Part shown: positions 8,294-14,773 of the stretch, in pieces
Position numbering within the stretch: the stretch's first letter is position 1
Layout: each line of letters begins with the position of its first letter
Source of the DNA: UBA11740 sp035635855
GTDB taxonomy: Bacteria > Acidobacteriota > Blastocatellia > Pyrinomonadales > Pyrinomonadaceae
Assembly: GCA_035635855.1 (NCBI GenBank)
Contig: DASQAF010000006.1
Span: 245,086-309,085, forward strand
Length of the DNA stretch: 64,000 nt
Direction: 5' to 3'
Notes under the pieces: model-generated
Seen by the model: the letters and a program-made list of their open reading frames with translations, nothing else
The model's database searches: none
What the model was told of the DNA's origin: nothing
Position numbers and translations under genes: made by a program

Positions 8294-9439
8294 ATGCGAA
8301 TTGTGCAGATATGTTCAGCGCGCGATCTCGGCGGCGGAGAGAAGCATCTGGCCGATTTGGCAAACGCTCTGGCCACCCATGGTCATGATGTCTACGCAAT
8401 CGTCGTCCCCCGGTCGCCTTTGTGCGGTGAGTTATCGGCGCTGCCAAAACAAAATATTGTGGAGCTGCCGATGCGGAATTCCCTGAACCTCATCAGCGTT
8501 TTTAAGCTGGCGCGATTCCTACGAGAGCGTCGCATCGAGATCATTCATGCTCATATGGCCCGCGATTATCCGTTGGCCGCGCTGGCCGCCAGCCGCGCCG
8601 ACGGCACGCAGCTCGTGCTCACCCGTCACGTCCTGTTTCAATTACACAAGAGCCACCGGCTGACTCTTCGCAACGTGGCGCGGGTAATAGCCGTGTCGCG
8701 CGCGGTCTTCGATAGCCTTCGGGCCCAGCGCATTTTTGACCGCAGCAAGATTACTGTGGTTTACAACGGGATCGACATCGACCGATTTGCCGGAACCAGG
8801 GGAGTGAGGACTGATAAGGACCCAGATGCAAGATTTCGCGTCGGCATGATCGGACACATCGCGCCTATTAAGGGTCATAAAGAGTTTCTGCGCGCCGCCG
8901 CGCTTGTGTGTCGACGTCGAGATGATGTTGATTTTGTTATCGTCGGAGAGGATAAGTCGTACAAAGGTGAGAATCGGAGACGGATTGAAAAGCTAATTGC
9001 CGAACTGAAGATCGGCCCACGCGTCAAACTATTGGGTTGGACGAATGACGTCGCGAAAGTGCTCGGCACCTTCGATCTGTTTGTTTCGCCGGCCCGGGCT
9101 GAGCCGTTCGGCCTGTCGATTATTGAGGCGATGGCCGCCGGGGTTCCCGTACTTGCCACAATGTCCGAAGGCGCCTGCGAAATTATCGAGCCTGATCAGA
9201 CCGGTCGTCTGGTTCCGCTCAGAGATGTAAACGCGTTGGCCGGCGCGATCGACGAACTGTTATCGGATCCCCAGGAATGCCAGCGCCTCAGCGCGAACGC
9301 TCAGCAGGCTGTCCGCGAACGCTTTTCGCTGGCTCGCATGGTGGACGAAACTGAAGATGTCTATCGGCAAGTGCTCGAAGACATGCACATCACCGGCATT
9401 TGGAATCGCCCCTTTGATCCCAAGCGAGGCGCCGGCTAA
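8294..9439 (+). CDS. GT4-family glycosyltransferase
   Basis: About 381 residues from the ATG at 8294 (MRIVQICSARDLGGGEKHL). The frame is open 36 codons further upstream, but only this start places the Rossmann strand and the GGGE loop at the N-terminus as in GT4 enzymes. The C-terminal GT-B half has VVYNGID, FRVGMIGHIAPIKGH and the nucleotide-sugar motif SPARAEPFGLSIIEAMAAG. It should transfer a sugar from a nucleotide donor to a lipid or glycan acceptor at the cytoplasmic membrane. It is divergent from the methyltransferase gene, and a cassette array begins immediately downstream. Donor and acceptor cannot be told. Confidence 0.85.
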   Translation: MRIVQICSARDLGGGEKHLADLANALATHGHDVYAIVVPRSPLCGELSALPKQNIVELPMRNSLNLISVFKLARFLRERRIEIIHAHMARDYPLAALAASRADGTQLVLTRHVLFQLHKSHRLTLRNVARVIAVSRAVFDSLRAQRIFDRSKITVVYNGIDIDRFAGTRGVRTDKDPDARFRVGMIGHIAPIKGHKEFLRAAALVCRRRDDVDFVIVGEDKSYKGENRRRIEKLIAELKIGPRVKLLGWTNDVAKVLGTFDLFVSPARAEPFGLSIIEAMAAGVPVLATMSEGACEIIEPDQTGRLVPLRDVNALAGAIDELLSDPQECQRLSANAQQAVRERFSLARMVDETEDVYRQVLEDMHITGIWNRPFDPKRGAG

Positions 9440-9456
9440 TCTCTGACTCAAAGCTG

Positions 9457-9493
9457 ACTCAACGAGCCGCGAAGCGGCGACGATTTGTCAGAT
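9457..9493 (-). repeat. Short terminal attC-like site (site A)
   Basis: Read on the minus strand: inverse core ATCTGAC, then AAATCGTC, a perfect GCCGC/GCGGC hairpin with TTC loop, then core GTTGAGT. The inverse core differs by one base from the complement of cassette 7's 5' core (GTTAGAT). At 37 bp it is shorter than ordinary attC sites, so it is either a reduced site or a hairpin remnant. It closes the array next to the GT4 gene. Confidence 0.4.
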
Positions 9494-9505
9494 TGTCAGT
9501 TACGC

Positions 9506-10237
9506 TCATCTAATGGCAGTTGAGATTAAGCCGCCATAAATAATATGCCAGATTAGGTAGAAGGAGAGGCGCATCACCAATGCCGCCAGAAAGCCGTACT
9601 TTCTAAAGAGCCAACCTGAAACAACGTTCGCCAGAAACAGCGGCTCAATTGCCCACTTGATTATCACGATGAGAACGGCAAAGCCCGAAACGCCACTGAG
9701 TTGTTCCCGCATGTGAGGAAGCGGTTCATACAGAGCCGCAATCACAACGGCGATCCAAAACACTTGCGTTTGCCATCTGCCTCTCAGAATCACGTTGGAG
9801 AAAAGCCACACCAGCAAAGGGATGGTAAACAAGCGCAACATTATTTCGAGAAGCAGGGCACCATAGGCATAGAAGGGAATTGAAAGCGGAAGCTTGAGAT
9901 GAACTGGCGATGGGTTCCGTAAATCCATCATGACGGTGATGGCGCCATACACGATCCCAATAACCGCCGGAATCAGGAATCTCTGCCGATTAGAAACCTT
10001 CGTATCCCAGATCTCCGGAAAGCCTGTCCTGCGCGCAAGGATTAGGCCGATAAACCCCATCACTCCGATGGCCAGAATCGTGATCCAGGAAAATGCACCT
10101 TCTTGATCTGCGCCCGGGAAGACGGTTGGGAAAAGCACGAAGATCAGCTTTACGACAATCATGAACCCAATTAGCCCGAGATAAATCTTCGTCGAGATTG
10201 AGAACCTTTTTGTGAGTTGTCTTGGATCGTAGCTCAT
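9506..10237 (-). CDS. Multipass membrane protein, CPBP-like (cassette 7)
   Basis: 243 residues with about seven hydrophobic segments (for example IYLGLIGFMIVVKLIFVLF, FAVLIVIIKWAIEPLFLANV, LIWHIIYGGLIS). An acidic residue in ALLLEIMLRLF and a His in LIWHIIYGG hint at the CPBP/Rce1 membrane-protease arrangement, but the full EExxxR motif is absent, so enzymatic activity is doubtful. It lies between the GTTAGAT core at 10308 and the short site at 9457, so it would be the last cassette. The start is about 70 bp inside the cassette. No signal for a separate promoter was recognised. Confidence 0.6.
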   Translation of the reverse strand: MSYDPRQLTKRFSISTKIYLGLIGFMIVVKLIFVLFPTVFPGADQEGAFSWITILAIGVMGFIGLILARRTGFPEIWDTKVSNRQRFLIPAVIGIVYGAITVMMDLRNPSPVHLKLPLSIPFYAYGALLLEIMLRLFTIPLLVWLFSNVILRGRWQTQVFWIAVVIAALYEPLPHMREQLSGVSGFAVLIVIIKWAIEPLFLANVVSGWLFRKYGFLAALVMRLSFYLIWHIIYGGLISTAIR

Positions 10238-10307
10238 TAGATGACACTGTCTCTCTAAGAGTACGCGATGGCCTGAGATAAGTTCGTGTTGATTGTTCAG
10301 GAAGTCA

Positions 10308-10414
10308 ATCTAACGGCAGAGTTGTCCAGGCGCGGCGATTACATTCAGCTGTCGATTCAATCAATCAAGTTGAGAAGGAGCTTCCCGCGCTCCAGTCCAA
10401 CGATTTTGTTTGGC
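10308..10414 (-). repeat. attC recombination site (site B)
   Basis: 107 bp. Minus-strand inverse core GCCAAAC (10414-10408), then AAAATCGTTGGAC, GC arm AGCGCGGGAAG, variable middle, arm GCCGCGCC, and a perfect consensus core GTTAGAT (10314-10308). It follows the DUF2059 gene stop by six bases and aligns with sites E, F and G. Confidence 0.8.
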
Positions 10415-10420
10415 GTGTTG

Positions 10421-10999
10421 TCAATTAGAGTCCGTCTTAATTTTGGCGTCTTTGATTTTTTGTTTTAATTGTTCGATTTCAGTTTGCAACATCGGTTGAA
10501 TTAGAACCTGGAGTTTCTGCTGGATTACAGGCCCGAACTCCGTTTGGACACGGCTCGATAGACTCGGCAAAAAGACGGCCGCCTTCTGTCCGCTGGGCGT
10601 TCGATAAAAGGCGAGCACTTCTTTAAGTTCCGCCTCGGTGAAGGACGTGTCATATATCCGATAGATTACTTCCTCGGATAGTTTGGCGATTTCCGTTTGG
10701 TCGTTTAGAAATCCTCGCACCGTCTTGTCCACCCTGGCGGTAGCTTCGTCTACGGATTTTCGCAAGGATTGTCTTTGTGCGTCGTTTAGTTCTTTGTCTT
10801 CGGCGACAATCGACGAAAGAATTTCTCGGATACCGTCCGGGGAGAAGTTGATTGACCCGGTGACGTTGTTTGCGCCGGTCAACTTCCGAAACTCTGCAAT
10901 CAAATCACGTTTGTCGGATGACTGCGCCCGAGCAGAGGAAAGGGTGCCGCAAAGTGCGATGCACACAATGGCAAGGAACATGGGTTTTAGTTTTTGCAT
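10421..10999 (-). CDS. Secreted DUF2059-domain protein (cassette 6)
   Basis: 192 residues. Signal peptide of about 25 residues ending SSARAQ. The DUF2059 core is visible around residues 110-150, especially FTEAELKEVLAFYRTPSGQK, with long helices after it. The domain is common in periplasmic proteins of Gram-negative bacteria; its biochemical role is not established. The C-terminus is a charged helix (IEQLKQKIKDAKIKTD). The ATG at 10999 sits at the edge of the degenerate site C, and the stop is six bases from attC site B, so this is a compact cassette with almost no untranslated sequence. Confidence 0.85.
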   Translation of the reverse strand: MQKLKPMFLAIVCIALCGTLSSARAQSSDKRDLIAEFRKLTGANNVTGSINFSPDGIREILSSIVAEDKELNDAQRQSLRKSVDEATARVDKTVRGFLNDQTEIAKLSEEVIYRIYDTSFTEAELKEVLAFYRTPSGQKAAVFLPSLSSRVQTEFGPVIQQKLQVLIQPMLQTEIEQLKQKIKDAKIKTDSN

Positions 11000-11047
11000 A
11001 TCAACTCATTTCGTCAAGATAGTTAGACACGCCGTGTTTAGTTGGAT
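11000..11047 (-). repeat. Degenerate attC-like site (site C)
   Basis: Minus strand: inverse core ATCCAAC (11047-11041), a small ACAC/GTGT hairpin, a second inverse-core-like GTCTAAC, and a terminal GTTGAT close to the next ATG. Only 48 bp between two ORFs, with no GC-rich arms, so most of the original site appears deleted. Confidence 0.35.
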
Positions 11048-11050
11048 GAA

Positions 11051-11563
11051 TCACTCGAAGCCATAATCAAGCGTCATAGCGTATGGTGGCTGATGCCCGA
11101 CGCTAAATCCACCCTCGCCCATCATGCCGCGCAGGTCCCCAGTCCCAGAGCCCGGAACCACGGATAATGTTACCTTCGCTACGCCGTCCTCGAAGGTGCC
11201 ACTGTGTTGAAGGACAAAGCTACCTGAGCGACCGCCAACGCTACCAGTTACTCGCTCCAGACCCATGAAGCTGGCCGAGCCGGCAGTACGGTACATCATC
11301 AAGTATTCCAGTTTACCCTCTCCCTCTATGTCTCCTTTGTATGACTTGGTTGCACTGACCCGCGTGAGCTTCGGTGCCCCCTCTATTTCGCTATAGGTTT
11401 TTTCGTCCCAGGATTTTATGCCGAAGGTTGCCTTTGCCTGTTTTCGCATACTTGTTGTCTCCCGTGCGACTTGAGTCTTTTGATTGGCATCCCTCGTCTT
11501 CACTTGCGTGAGCGCAAGGGCAGAAGCCGTAATTACCAACACGAGAATTGAAATAAATCTCAT
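11051..11563 (-). CDS. Secreted DUF3224-domain protein (cassette 5)
   Basis: 170 residues. Signal peptide of about 18 residues (SILVLVITASALAL). The rest is a DUF3224 domain: KATFGIKSWDEKTYSEIEG, TKSYKGDIEGEGKLEYLM, ERVTGSVGGRSGSFVLQH, then FEDGVAKVTLSVVPGSGTG. The family is a small eight-stranded barrel related in fold to allene oxide cyclase; its ligand or reaction is unknown. Most relatives are cytosolic and lack a signal peptide, so the exported form is a variation. It lies between degenerate sites C and D. Confidence 0.87.
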   Translation of the reverse strand: MRFISILVLVITASALALTQVKTRDANQKTQVARETTSMRKQAKATFGIKSWDEKTYSEIEGAPKLTRVSATKSYKGDIEGEGKLEYLMMYRTAGSASFMGLERVTGSVGGRSGSFVLQHSGTFEDGVAKVTLSVVPGSGTGDLRGMMGEGGFSVGHQPPYAMTLDYGFE

Positions 11564-11601
11564 ACAGGACTTGTCCTTTCCAATTAATTGCTAGATGAAC
11601 A

Positions 11602-11620
11602 GCCCAACGAGTTGTTCGGC
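11602..11620 (-). repeat. Truncated attC (left arm only, site D)
   Basis: Minus strand: inverse core GCCGAAC (11620-11614), AACTC, then GTTGGGC (11608-11602), matching the first 20 bases of the full sites. The variable middle and right arm are missing. The inverse core is the exact complement of the GTTCGGC that starts cassette 4, which ties it to that cassette. Confidence 0.5.
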
Positions 11621-11633
11621 ACGCCCCGGCATT

Positions 11634-12044
11634 TCATTTCAACATGCGATTCCATTTTTTCAACGAGGCATCCTGACGACACTGCGACAATGGCCGAGCA
11701 CGCGAAGATTTGATTTCGATGACTTCATGCGTTTGCTTATTGACGCGAAGTTGCAAGCAAGCACAACCATAGCCGTGGTCTCCAGCGTTGGTTACGACCC
11801 ACTGACCCCGTTTGAACTTCGGCCATGGCCAATCACCAGATACCTGATAACCGCCTTGCACGCCGACAGTCCATTCAGCCTCGCGATCGTAGAGCCATAC
11901 GTTTGCCGGCGTGGGATTAGTAAACCAACCGCAACGCGTTTCGAAATCAGTTGACCGGATTTCGTTGGGCTGTCCAGAACGTGCGCTTGCAAAGAGCATA
12001 GCGATCAAGAGTAGACCAGCGACAAGGGTCAATTGAAGTTTCAT
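11634..12044 (-). CDS. Secreted DUF4087-domain protein (cassette 4)
   Basis: 136 residues with a signal peptide of about 22 residues (LTLVAGLLLIAMLFASA). The DUF4087 signature is clear: TRCGWFTNPTPANVWLYDRE, then WTVGVQGGYQVSGDWPWP and HGYGCACLQLRVN. The conserved cysteines (one near 38, two near 94-96, one near 122) probably form disulfides outside the cytoplasm. Function of the family is unknown. Cassette borders are consistent: it begins after core GTTCGGC of site E and ends with inverse core GCCGAAC of site D. Confidence 0.88.
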   Translation of the reverse strand: MKLQLTLVAGLLLIAMLFASARSGQPNEIRSTDFETRCGWFTNPTPANVWLYDREAEWTVGVQGGYQVSGDWPWPKFKRGQWVVTNAGDHGYGCACLQLRVNKQTHEVIEIKSSRARPLSQCRQDASLKKWNRMLK

Positions 12045-12054
12045 ATATACAAGC

Positions 12055-12161
12055 GCCGAACGTCAGAGTTGACGGGGCGCGGCGATTCCATTCGACCTTC
12101 GATTCAAACAATCAAGTTAAGAAACACGCTCCCCGCGCTCCGGTGCAACGATTTGTTATGC
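12055..12161 (-). repeat. attC recombination site (site E)
   Basis: 107 bp. Minus strand: inverse core GCATAAC (12161-12155), AAATCGTTGCACC, GC arm GAGCGCGGGGAGCG, variable middle, arm CGCCGCGCCCC, GTCAACTCTGAC, core GTTCGGC (12061-12055). Strong similarity in layout and sequence to sites B, F and G. Confidence 0.82.
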
Positions 12162-12239
12162 CGCAACCTGAAAAGCGGTTTGTTCTTGGCGACCCTATGC
12201 AGGACAAGCAAACCAGAGCGCTCCCGCCGGAGTTCTCAC

Positions 12240-12542
12240 TCAGGACTGGCGAGTTCGTTGCTCCTCCGACCGGATTGCCTGCTGTCTGCGATTGAGACAA
12301 ACGATCGCCAGCGGCAGGGCCACGCCATAGGGAATCCAGATGAGCCATCGGTACGGACTTGGTAGCACAAAGAGAAGGACCAGGAAGAGCGTGATCCCAA
12401 CCCATGCGGCGATCGCTGCTCGCACCATGAACCGCCGTTCCCGCGGCCCTTCCGTGTTCTTGATACTTGCATAGGTCCCTACCGCGCCACCAGCCAGTCC
12501 TATGATGCTCACAGTGATCACTCCAACCATGCCTGAATCCAT
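12240..12542 (-). CDS. Small membrane protein (cassette 3)
   Basis: 100 residues from the ATG at 12542, chosen because an AGGAG box lies five bases before it; the frame is open upstream but those codons lack a start signal. Three hydrophobic segments are visible: VGVITVSIIGLAGGAVGTYA, AAIAAWVGITLFLVLLFVL and LIWIPYGVALPLAIVCL. The C-terminus is charged. No known family recognised. The cassette starts with core GTTCGGC (site F) but its own attC inverse core is GCATAAC, a mismatch, so a former attC between two cassettes may have been lost here. Confidence 0.65.
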   Translation of the reverse strand: MDSGMVGVITVSIIGLAGGAVGTYASIKNTEGPRERRFMVRAAIAAWVGITLFLVLLFVLPSPYRWLIWIPYGVALPLAIVCLNRRQQAIRSEEQRTRQS

Positions 12543-12618
12543 AGATCTCCTTTCTGGTGCAACGACCGCGGCCCGCGGTCTCCGATCGCCCAGAATCAAT
12601 CGTTGCCCGCCGAGCAGT

Positions 12619-12726
12619 GCCGAACGTCTGAGTTGACCGGGCGCGGCGCGAATCAAAGCACTTGTCGCCGTATCGAGCTAGTTGCGAAACACCCTCCCGC
12701 CGCTCGCGTCCAACGATTTGTTGGGT
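12619..12726 (-). repeat. attC recombination site (site F)
   Basis: 108 bp. Minus strand: inverse core ACCCAAC (12726-12720), AAATCGTTGGACGCG, GC arm AGCGGCGGGAGGG, variable middle, arm CGCGCCGCGCCC, GTCAACTCAGAC, core GTTCGGC (12625-12619). The inverse core is the exact complement of GTTGGGT, the core that begins cassette 2. Confidence 0.85.
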
Positions 12727-12744
12727 TGCGTCCATGAAATTGAA

Positions 12745-13230
12745 TCACGCGGGATTTCCATGTACCAGAAGCAACCAAAGGAACGCTAGCACTAGTCCCC
12801 CGACAGCACCGAGCACTCTGAATTTTGTCCCGACCGCCATAGTTGCGTGATCGTCGATGAATTGTAGCGAAGAACTGTCGTGCCCTTGCGCCGTAACACC
12901 GCTGCGAAATCTTATGACGTCCTCGGAAAATGTGCGAGATTGAGCAAGTTCTTTGCGTAACGGAAAGTACAGAGAGATTGTTGTTGTCACAAGCGCCAGC
13001 AACCCGAAAGCCGACGTCGAGCCGAGCGATAGACGAAAAACAAGGTATGCAAATGCAATTGCCGCAGCGACGCCGCCTAAGCCAGATAGAATTCCCGCAA
13101 TGGTTCCACGCAACCGACCAGGCGCCCATGCCAACAGACCCGCAGCTGGAAAGGTCGTGACGAAAGCGGCCACAGAAAAACAGAACCGGGCCAGCAGTAT
13201 GACGAGAGCGCATGCGATGAAATATTTCAT
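12745..13230 (-). CDS. Membrane protein of unknown function (cassette 2)
   Basis: 161 residues from the ATG at 13230 (MKYFIACALVILLARFCF); an upstream in-frame ATG at 13284 would lie inside attC site G and is unlikely. Four hydrophobic stretches: the N-terminal one, FPAAGLLAWAPGRLRGTIAG, AIAFAYLVFRLS with LLALVTTTISLYFPL, and a C-terminal VLGAVGGLVLAFLWLLLVHG. A soluble region of about 40 residues (RTFSEDVIRFRSGVTAQG) precedes the last one. No family recognised. The gene begins 18 bases after the cassette border, typical of cassette genes. Confidence 0.65.
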   Translation of the reverse strand: MKYFIACALVILLARFCFSVAAFVTTFPAAGLLAWAPGRLRGTIAGILSGLGGVAAAIAFAYLVFRLSLGSTSAFGLLALVTTTISLYFPLRKELAQSRTFSEDVIRFRSGVTAQGHDSSSLQFIDDHATMAVGTKFRVLGAVGGLVLAFLWLLLVHGNPA

Positions 13231-13247
13231 CGATTGTTCAAGTAGCA

Positions 13248-13353
13248 ACCCAACGGTTGAGTAGACGCGGCGGCGCGAATTCAATCAAGCATCGCCGGAC
13301 GAATCAAGTTACAAAACACGCTCCCGCCGCTCGCGTCCAACGATTTGTTGGGC
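13248..13353 (-). repeat. attC recombination site (site G)
   Basis: 106 bp. Minus strand: inverse core GCCCAAC (13353-13347), AAATCGTTGGACGCG, GC arm AGCGGCGGGAGCG, variable middle, arm CGCGCCGCCGCG, core GTTGGGT (13254-13248). The inverse core is the exact complement of GTTGGGC at 13795-13789, the start of cassette 1. It begins three bases after the DUF7674-type gene stop. Confidence 0.87.
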
Positions 13354-13356
13354 CGC

Positions 13357-13776
13357 CTATGGTGAACCGCGCCGTTCGGCACGAAGTACGTCCATCAGAC
13401 TGTGCTTGCCAGCCCAGACGCGTTCGATTTCCGCCCAGGCATCGCGCGACGTTGGACCCAACCACTGCACGAAAACATCCGCGCCGCAAGAATGCGAGGC
13501 GATTGTTTGGATGTCTTCGAGAACGCCGACGAGGGCAACGTCACCCGCGTTTTTGTCGCCTTCGTTCAGAATTTTTTCAATGGTAGCGAAAGCCGCCGAG
13601 AATTCGGAGGTTTCACCGCGGTTGTAGGATTCAACAAGATACCGTGCGAACTCCGCCGCGTCATTGTAGGAGCCGCGCTCGTCACCCTTCCACCACGCGA
13701 GATGTTCCTGCCACGTCGGCTCGAAGCCAGGACACGCAGCTAGCAGGAGCGGCATTACTTCGGGTTCGGTGATCAT
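13357..13776 (-). CDS. DUF7674-type cytosolic protein (cassette 1)
   Basis: 139 residues, no signal peptide or membrane segment. The sequence begins MITEPEVMPLLLAACPGFEP, followed by WQEHLAWWKG and AAEFARYLVE, then an alpha-helical middle (FAAIEKILNEGD type), VGVLEDIQTIA and a Trp-rich end (QWLGPTSRDAWAEIERVW). The pattern matches small all-helical proteins annotated as DUF7674; I assign it from memory of the pattern and the biochemical role is unknown. It is the first gene of the array: the core GTTGGGC lies 13 bases upstream of its ATG, and attC site G follows the stop by three bases. Confidence 0.75.
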   Translation of the reverse strand: MITEPEVMPLLLAACPGFEPTWQEHLAWWKGDERGSYNDAAEFARYLVESYNRGETSEFSAAFATIEKILNEGDKNAGDVALVGVLEDIQTIASHSCGADVFVQWLGPTSRDAWAEIERVWAGKHSLMDVLRAERRGSP

Positions 13777-13788
13777 TCAATTATGGCG

Positions 13789-13795
13789 GCCCAAC
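13789..13795 (-). other. Lone core site at the start of the cassette array
   Basis: GTTGGGC on the minus strand fits the GTTRRRY core. It is the exact complement of the inverse core of cassette 1's own attC. No second half of an attC can be seen to its right, so it may be the crossover point of an attI or of a lost attC. Confidence 0.6.
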
Positions 13796-14137
13796 TACTA
13801 ATTATCAGTCACATCCACGCCATAATACTCCCAGCCGCGGTATTATGCGTCACCGAAATTAGACTGACACGGTTAACCAACTACACGGTGCGACATATTA
13901 CAACGCGCGGCTAGCGATGTGTTGCAACACCCGTTGCTCAAGTAGCTCTGGAAACTCCTAAGGCTACTAGGCCAGCTTCCCGAAGTTGCTTGAATCAGTA
14001 ATTTGGGTTCTGCGACTTGATGAGAACCGGGCAGGTTAAGAATACCGCTCCGATTCCATCGTCCGAAGCACAAGCGGGAGGATTGCCTCGCGCCTGCCGG
14101 AACATCTGAGGTAAGATGAGCGTCTAAAACTAAAAGA
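13796..14137. other. Non-coding region beside the array; no integrase
   Basis: No credible gene on either strand. An 8-bp inverted repeat CATAATAC (13821-13828) / GTATTATG (13840-13847) lies about 30 bp from the array's first core and contains AT-rich -10-like hexamers, so it may mark a promoter or operator for the array. This is where attI and intI would be expected; neither is recognisable. Confidence 0.4.
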
Positions 14138-14166
14138 ATGCGGATGAGACGTCCGCGCTCCCAGCA
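14138..14166 (+). repeat. Single arm of the dispersed GC-rich repeat
   Basis: 29 bases identical to 7272-7300 except for two positions (ATGCGGATGAGACGTCC versus ATGCGGACGGGACGTCC). It ends nine bases before the ATG of the next gene, so it may hold the gene's leader. Confidence 0.8.
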
Positions 14167-14175
14167 CAAACCCTT

Positions 14176-14673
14176 ATGCCGGCAGAACACAGCATTCCGG
14201 AAGATACGTCACACCGCACGCTGATTATTGTGGTGGCGGTCATTGCGGCTGTAGTGATCGGCGGCTTCTTTATTCTCCTGCTCCGCAGAGCATTAGCCCC
14301 GACCGCGCCGCCTACTTTAGCAGGAGCGATTCGGCCGGGTTCGCCTGATTGGGAAAAATACAGCAAGCTAATTGCGAGAGATGATCCCGAAGCTGATGTA
14401 GCAAAGCGGGCGCTGGGTGATACCGTAATGACGTTGCATACGACCGTGCGCAACTTCACCGGCCGAACGATCACTGGATTGGAAGTCAGAGCCGCCGTGG
14501 TAGATCACGATGGCAAGCCGGTGAAAGAGAGAACTGTTGTGGTAATCCCCGGGCGCCAAACAGAGCTGGAACCGAACAAGACGATGAAAGTGTCAGTGAT
14601 GCTCGAAGGTCTCACCGACAACGACGATCGCGCGAACATCAAAATGGAAGTTGTGGGATTCAAATTGAACTAG
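14176..14673 (+). CDS. Single-pass membrane protein of unknown function
   Basis: 165 residues. Short polar N-terminus, then one transmembrane segment (LIIVVAVIAAVVIGGFFILLL, about 15-36). The rest (about 45-165) is probably a single extracytoplasmic beta-sandwich: TLHTTVRNFTGRTITGLEVR, VVDHDGKPVKERTVVVIPGR, LEPNKTMKVSVMLEG. This pattern resembles FxLYD-type domains, but the match is only visual. No RBS of strength is seen because the repeat at 14138-14166 occupies the leader. It is convergent with the ABC operon across a 23-bp inverted repeat. Confidence 0.7.
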   Translation: MPAEHSIPEDTSHRTLIIVVAVIAAVVIGGFFILLLRRALAPTAPPTLAGAIRPGSPDWEKYSKLIARDDPEADVAKRALGDTVMTLHTTVRNFTGRTITGLEVRAAVVDHDGKPVKERTVVVIPGRQTELEPNKTMKVSVMLEGLTDNDDRANIKMEVVGFKLN

Positions 14674-14678
14674 TGTCG

Positions 14679-14738
14679 GAAGCCCGACCGTCAGGGAGGG
14701 CATCTTAAGAATCGAGCCCTCCCTGACGGTCGGGCTTC
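14679..14738. terminator. 23-bp perfect inverted repeat, probable bidirectional terminator
   Basis: Arms 14679-14701 and 14716-14738 (GAAGCCCGACCGTCAGGGAG and onward) are exact reverse complements around a 14-nt loop. It lies between two convergent genes. There is no strong T-tract, so it may instead be a dispersed palindromic repeat that also blocks transcripts. Confidence 0.6.
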
Positions 14739-14773
14739 TGATACAAACTCGTTACACAAGTTCACAACTTGCG

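Larger units (their letters stand above)
9457..13795 (-). mobile_element. Integron gene-cassette array without integrase (CALIN)
   Basis: Seven small minus-strand genes are each followed by an attC-like site (at 9457, 10308, about 11000, 11602, 12055, 12619 and 13248). Four sites are 106-108 bp long and share the same layout: an inverse core ending AAC, then AAATCG(T)TG, a GC-rich arm, a variable middle, a complementary arm, and a core GTTRRRY. In cassettes 1, 2 and 4 the 5' core sequence is the exact complement of the inverse core of the cassette's own attC, as expected for circular cassettes cut at G/TTRRRY. The array reads right to left, starting at the lone core 13789-13795. No intI gene is present in the window. 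Confidence 0.8.

Noticed and set aside
12112..12735. Long minus-strand frame across attC sites E and F
   Set aside because: It runs through two recombination sites and a better supported 100-codon gene; it is a shadow frame.
13873..14190. Minus-strand frame of 105 codons beside the cassette array, considered as an integrase remnant
   Set aside because: Composition lacks any tyrosine-recombinase motif (no RxxH, no catalytic Tyr context) and it overlaps the repeat at 14138 and the start of a credible plus-strand gene.
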